This document shows positions 59,405-64,000 of a stretch of 64,000 nt of DNA, piece after piece. The stretch spans positions 144,612,273 to 144,676,272 of the forward strand of contig OY755038.1 of the NCBI GenBank assembly GCA_963576565.1. The letters are read 5' to 3'. The notes below the pieces were generated by a model. It ran no database searches and was not told where the DNA came from. It saw nothing but the letters and a program-made list of their open reading frames with translations. Numbering within the stretch: position 1 is the first letter of the stretch; each line of letters begins with the position of its first letter. The position numbers and the translations under genes were made by a program. The stretch comes from Aspidapion aeneum (taxonomy: Eukaryota; Arthropoda; Insecta; Coleoptera; Brentidae).

Positions 59405-61677
59405 ATGTCTGTCAAAAAAGCCGTGCAAAAACGCAAGGGTTTTTTATTTGCGATCACCGAGTGTTATGTGTTTTCACAGACCGCGGCAACAGACGAAAAA
59501 GCGAGAAACGAGTTTCAAGTGAGGTATTCCGATTTGGATGAAACCTTCGATAAATGCATGCTGGCGCATAATGATGTCATTATGTTGATAGACGACTCGG
59601 ACGACGAGGAGTTTAAAACGCAGGATGCGATCCTTTCAGAAGCTCCTAAATATTTTTATGCGTGTAAGGGGGTTTACTCTAAAATATTTCCGGTTGAGGC
59701 CCCATCCTTTTCGCGATCATATGTTCGTCAAAACGAATCTGAAACTTCAAAACTCAAAGAGTTAGGTATTCCCATATTTCGAGGTGATAAAAAATTATGA
59801 CCAAGCTTTTTCGATCTTTTTAATAACATTATAGATCAAAATCAAAGTCTAAGTAACGTCCGAAAACTTCAATATTTATTTTCATATCTCGAGGATGAGC
59901 CTTTAAAATTGATATCAGGGATTAGCTTATCGGATCAAAATTATAAAATTGCTTACGACAAATTAGTCAATAGATATCAAAACAAACGAGACCTCGCAAA
60001 TGATGCTTTAAGCACAATTATGAATTCTACCTTAAAAAACGAGTCAGCTAAATAATTGCGTAATTTAATTGACACCTTTTCAGAATCCCTAGAAATTTTA
60101 AAATCAGCTTTGACGTTGACAGTTGGGACTTTATTATTTTTTTCATTTTGTTAGAAAAATTGGATATTCCGACGCGTTCAAATTTCGAAATGAGTCACGG
60201 CAATACTAATACCGAAATTCCCACTTTTCAGTCACTTTTTAAATTTCTAGAAAAAAGATGTAAAGTTTTGGAATCACTTCCTCAATCAACAGCACCCAAA
60301 AAGGTGCCTACCTATCAAAAATCAAATTCTATCTATACAAATCAGTTTGGGCAAAAGCCTACCTATCAAAATTCAAATTCTATGCAAAATCAGTTTGGGC
60401 AAAAGCCTACCTATAAATCATCCAATTCGCCTTTTATAGGACTGGCTGGCACCTCAACTAATTCAAGTACGGGAATAAAATATTTCCGGTGTAATCAAGG
60501 TCACGTGCTTTCGAAATGTCAAACATTTCTTGATCTCTCACCTATCGATCGCCTATCTTTCATCAAGCAGAAAAAATTATGTCTAGCGTGTTTTCATCCC
60601 TTGCATGGGGTAGATACGTGCAAATCAAAATATTCATGCAGGACTTGCAATAGTAAAAGGCACACTTTAACTCATATCTTAGAAACTAATCAAGAGTCTG
60701 GAAGCCAAGATACTAGTCCTGTCATTCACACACCACCGGTCAATAATCTTCATGTGTCATTAAATACCTCAGGACCTTCAGGTACCTTTCTTTTATGCAC
60801 CGCCATAATAGATGTTATGGACGGGTTGCGGAAATTTTCAACCTGTAAGGGCACTGCTTGATTCTGGATTACAGACAGGATTCATCAGTGAAAAGTGTAT
60901 TCAGCGTCTTAATCTTCCTAGGCGAAGTTACACCACTGAAATATTCGGATTAAATCAGATGTCTTCTTTTACTTCCAAAGGGCTCGTTCAATGTCACATT
61001 AAGCCACAAGGACAGGTCACACCTTTACTTAATTTCGAAGCAATTGTCGTTCCACAATTATGTTCCAATATGCCTACATTCACTTTGAACGATAATCAGT
61101 GGAAACACTTGGAAAACCTTAAACTTGCCGACCCATCTTATTTCAAATCTAGACCTGTGGACCTAGTTATTGGTTGCGAGCTATTCGCACAGATATTCAA
61201 GGACAAATAGGGCAACCTTCAGCCCTTGAAACTATCTTTGGCTGGGTCGTCATGGGAAAAGTTGACGAATTAGATAGTCTTACGGAACGAACCAGTTGTT
61301 TTTTAACGAGTCATTCACCTCCTTTAGAGGTCATTCTCCCTAGGTTTTGGGAAATCGAACATTTGCCTAAAAAACAAATCTTATCAAAGGAAGAAAAACA
61401 AGCAGAATCAATTTTTACTGCGAGTGTAGTACGGCAACCGAGCGGTAGATTCATGGTAGATCTTCCGTTTAAAGATAAAATAAACCCTGACCTAGGAAAT
61501 ACTTATCCGCAAGCTTATCGTAGATTTTTACTTCTAGAAAATAGATTACTCAAAAATCCTGATCTGTACACTGCCTATTCAAGTTTCATGCAAGACTATA
61601 TCGATTCTAATCATATGAGTCTAGTTTTATCTAGTCAACCAAAAGTTATCGTTTTTCTTACTGCGGGCATAGCATGA
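59405..61677 (+). pseudogene. Bel/Pao retrotransposon gag-pol remnant
   Basis: Collinear with the first part of a Bel/Pao polyprotein but broken at least five times: TGA at 59798-59800 where WPSFFDLFN would need Trp, TAA at 60053, a frame change near 60110, one extra base near 60825, and one missing base near 61205. Recognisable parts: gag (ATG at 59405, then PSFFDLFNNII and LQYLFSYLEDEPLKL), Cys/His clusters (CLACFHPLHGVDTC, CRTCNSKRHTLTH, about 60580-60675), protease-like domain with ALLDSG (near 60850) followed by LVIGCELFAQIF, and the pol start with ETIFGWVVMGK and GRFMVDLPFK. It stops at 61677 before any RT motif, so RT, RNase H and integrase are absent. The remnant cannot transpose by itself. 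Start chosen at MSVKKAV because upstream codons lie in the 145-bp repeat. Confidence 0.88.
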
Positions 61678-61681
61678 CTTA

Positions 61682-61788
61682 CCCTCAGATGTACCGTAAG
61701 CACTTAAGCGCGATCATGGGTTTAATCGCGATAAAGTCTTTGTTGCTCACAATGGATTAGCAAAGCCTTGTTACGGTCTATCTGAGGG
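61682..61788. mobile_element. 107-bp MITE with TTA target duplication
   Basis: Terminal inverted repeats CCCTCAGATGTACCGTAA (left) and its inverse (right, CCCTCAGATAGACCGTAA), with two mismatches in 18, flanked on both sides by TTA (61679-61681 and 61789-61791). A TTA duplication is characteristic of PIF/Harbinger elements, so this is probably a non-autonomous Harbinger derivative. It lies 4 bp after the end of the Bel/Pao remnant. Confidence 0.75.
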
Positions 61789-61791
61789 TTA

Positions 61792-64000
61792 AAGGCACAG
61801 ATTACAGGAAATTATTTATTTTGAAGTATTCAGCAAGCTGCGCCGACTCCTGCTGAATTACTTTAAGACACAACAAACCTAACCTAAAACCAAACCGAAC
61901 CGAACCAAACCGAACTGCTAAATTTCTATTCTTGTGATTTACTTGATATATGGTGAGGTTAGGCTGATAAGAATATTTGGCTTTGCTGAACTTTAAATCA
62001 TCATTGTCATAAATTACACATTACTATAAATTTCTGAATCATTTTTTTCATTATAAATGCTCAATAGATGATTTTGGACGATTTTACGGAGTCAAAAATG
62101 CGCGACAAATTAAAATGTTGGAGCAAGATGTCAGGTAGAACTTTAGATTTTAAAAATATGGTGTACCCATTTTTTAATGCGTAAATACATTTCTAAAAAA
62201 CCATAACTTTTTATGGCCCCTTGCCAGACAGTTGGTTACCTTATTTTTGACTAAATGACCATTTCTCCCTCTCTATCTCGACATAACAAACATCAAATGA
62301 ATTCTGTCTATAGCAATTTGTATGAATTTGGACTAATTTTTTAATTTTGAAATTTCTAAAAAATTGCGAAAAATCCGCATTTTTTTTCTTGAAAACAGTA
62401 TAAAACGGCCTAAACTTATCATTTAAAAAAAACACGCATTTTCAAGTATCGAGGTTAGTAGACCCGTCTACTTCGCAAAGGCAAAAGAAAGTACTTAAGT
62501 ACTCGCAAAAATTAAGTTTCAAGGTGATAAAAATATATGTTAATTAAAATAGGAAAATTAAAAAACTAGAAACTTTTACCTTGCACGATAATGCTATATT
62601 TCTTGTATTAAAGTGGCACCGCGTCATCAAAACCGTGATGGGCGGGAAGGAGGTAGAGGGGTACATACAGTGGCCCGCACTTCCTGTAATTTTTTTATTG
62701 GTATTGATTCCCAAAACGAGGCACTGCACTAATTAGTCATTAGCTTACTATTTTACTTGCTTTTTATTTATGTCTTCTTCTACACGATTGTATTAGAAAG
62801 GAACATATATACTCTTGTCTGGTTGTTACGAACATATTGATTTAGCTGAGATTTGACGTTGTCTATTCGTTGTTGTTTTGACTGTTGTAATGTCAAACAA
62901 ATTGGGACCGACTTTTTACAAAACAAATTACCGTTTTTGCAACTAAATCAATATTTGTACATTTTAATATAATTTTGGATTCTCTTTTATGTTTCGGATC
63001 TTTATTTATTAGGTAAGTACTCGGTCTCGGTGTTTTATTATAGACATATAAAGCGGCACACTGCAGGTACAAAGTGAAACAACAATTTTTTGAGGCTTTT
63101 TTACTTAGATTTTGCCACAAAATTTGGTTTACCATAGCTATGACGCGGTGCCACTTATGTACATCCTCAACTACAGAACATTTTTCTTTTGGTACTTGGT
63201 CGGTACTTTTTGCTATGTTTTACCACTCCCCTCCAGACTTTATAATAGTAGGTAGCGGTAAACCGCATGAAGATTATATTTATATAGCCAAGCTGTGGTT
63301 AGGCGAAGTTTGTAATTCATCGTATTCTAAAATTGTTGGATAACCTTAGAGTCCCTGTATGTTGACATATTTGGATGTATTAGTGTCGCGACAAGCCCAT
63401 CAATGTCTTTTAAAATAAAAAGACAAAACATCGGATGTCTATACTCTAACAATTGTTAGAAAGAGAACGTATACGCGCTCTTTATCTTACAATGAACGGC
63501 GGTAATTTAATTAATAGGAAAAATCGAAAGTCACACAAAATCGCTGCGCTGATTAAGCGACCTTAAATGAACTGACAAAGCATGTCATGTTTGTTTTGTC
63601 AAAAAATTTCACACAAAAGTCAACAGAAAACCAAGTTTTTATTTCGCAACCATAAATTTTTAATAAAATAAATTATTCCTGTTTCCTAATTAGCTGTTGT
63701 AATATATTAGATAAGAGATATCGATTATCTAGTTTTTGCAGCAATCCAGAATCTCAAAAAATTTGGGTAAAAAAGATAATGCGTTCATCAGCAAAAGTTG
63801 GATCTCATACCAAAATTTGAGAGGTAAGTGTAGCTTTTCAAAATTAACAATAGGATTTGAAATGAAAGGAGCACTCTGGCCGGTTTTAAATTTAAAAAGT
63901 TTAGTACTTATACATAAAACATAAACATAAGGCATCCTATTATATAACAAAAGTGTTCCGATACCTATTATACAGGGGGTTTTCTTTTAACTTTTAAAGC
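61792..64000. other. A+T-rich DNA without a recognised gene
   Basis: No convincing gene. A short CCTAACCTAAAACCAAACCGAACC stretch near 61868-61910 resembles the foldback-arm sequence. A perfect 17-bp inverted repeat, AAGTGGCACCGCGTCAT at 62612-62628 and its complement at 63140-63156, encloses about 510 bp. AGTACTTAAGTACT (about 62490-62505) is a palindrome. The short open frames in this part show no recognisable domains, and several overlap on opposite strands. Confidence 0.5.

Noticed and set aside
63074..63950. Short open frames of 60-90 codons near the right end
   Set aside because: Overlap on both strands, A+T-driven composition, no recognised motif.

Overview
The window is repeat-dense, A+T-rich eukaryotic DNA, most likely from an insect. 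The basis is the mix of an insect-type Ty3/Gypsy element, a Bel/Pao element, a jockey/CR1-like LINE, a HARBI1-like transposase and pentamers related to the insect telomere repeat TTAGG. I cannot name the species. No host protein-coding gene could be identified with confidence; nearly everything recognisable is mobile or tandemly repeated DNA.

Layout: (1) Four blocks of one satellite, 1-6629, 7554-21024, 24121-29975 and 40465-47394, total about 32.9 kb (about 51% of the window). All run in the same orientation and are built from TACAGACAGACA, with subregions of pure GACA and of the 8-mer TACAGACA. A 200-N assembly gap (6630-6829) and a 0.7 kb unique stretch lie between blocks 1 and 2. (2) Three copies of one Ty3/Gypsy LTR retrotransposon family sit against the satellite: a 3' fragment on the minus strand (21025-24120), a complete 10.5 kb copy on the minus strand (29976-40464), and an inverted partial LTR (47395-52199). 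(3) A 3.16 kb LINE is nested in that inverted LTR (48568-51726). (4) From 52200 to 64000 the satellite is absent. There I see a palindrome cluster, a decayed intron-containing HARBI1/Harbinger transposase (minus strand), a 2.1 kb foldback element carrying a 1 kb (GGTTC)n array, a Bel/Pao gag-pol remnant, a 107 bp MITE with a TTA duplication, and otherwise featureless DNA.

How the parts work together: the complete Gypsy copy shows the usual replication machinery. It has TGTAACG...CGTTACA LTR ends, a primer site matching the 3' end of tRNA-Lys(CUU), gag, a -1 slippery heptamer A AAT TTT exactly where the pol frame opens, protease, RT, RNase H and integrase with all catalytic residues visible, and a polypurine tract. 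Its LTRs differ at only about ten places by eye, so it is young. The satellite has no stop codon in any of its six frames, which produces spurious open frames of up to 4532 codons.

Most interesting points: the satellite block that begins directly at the end of a dispersed-repeat-like sequence; array edges that coincide to the base with LTR termini; higher-order duplications inside the arrays; a tRNA-Lys-like fragment inside the LTR of an element primed by tRNA-Lys; and the foldback element built of telomere-variant pentamers.
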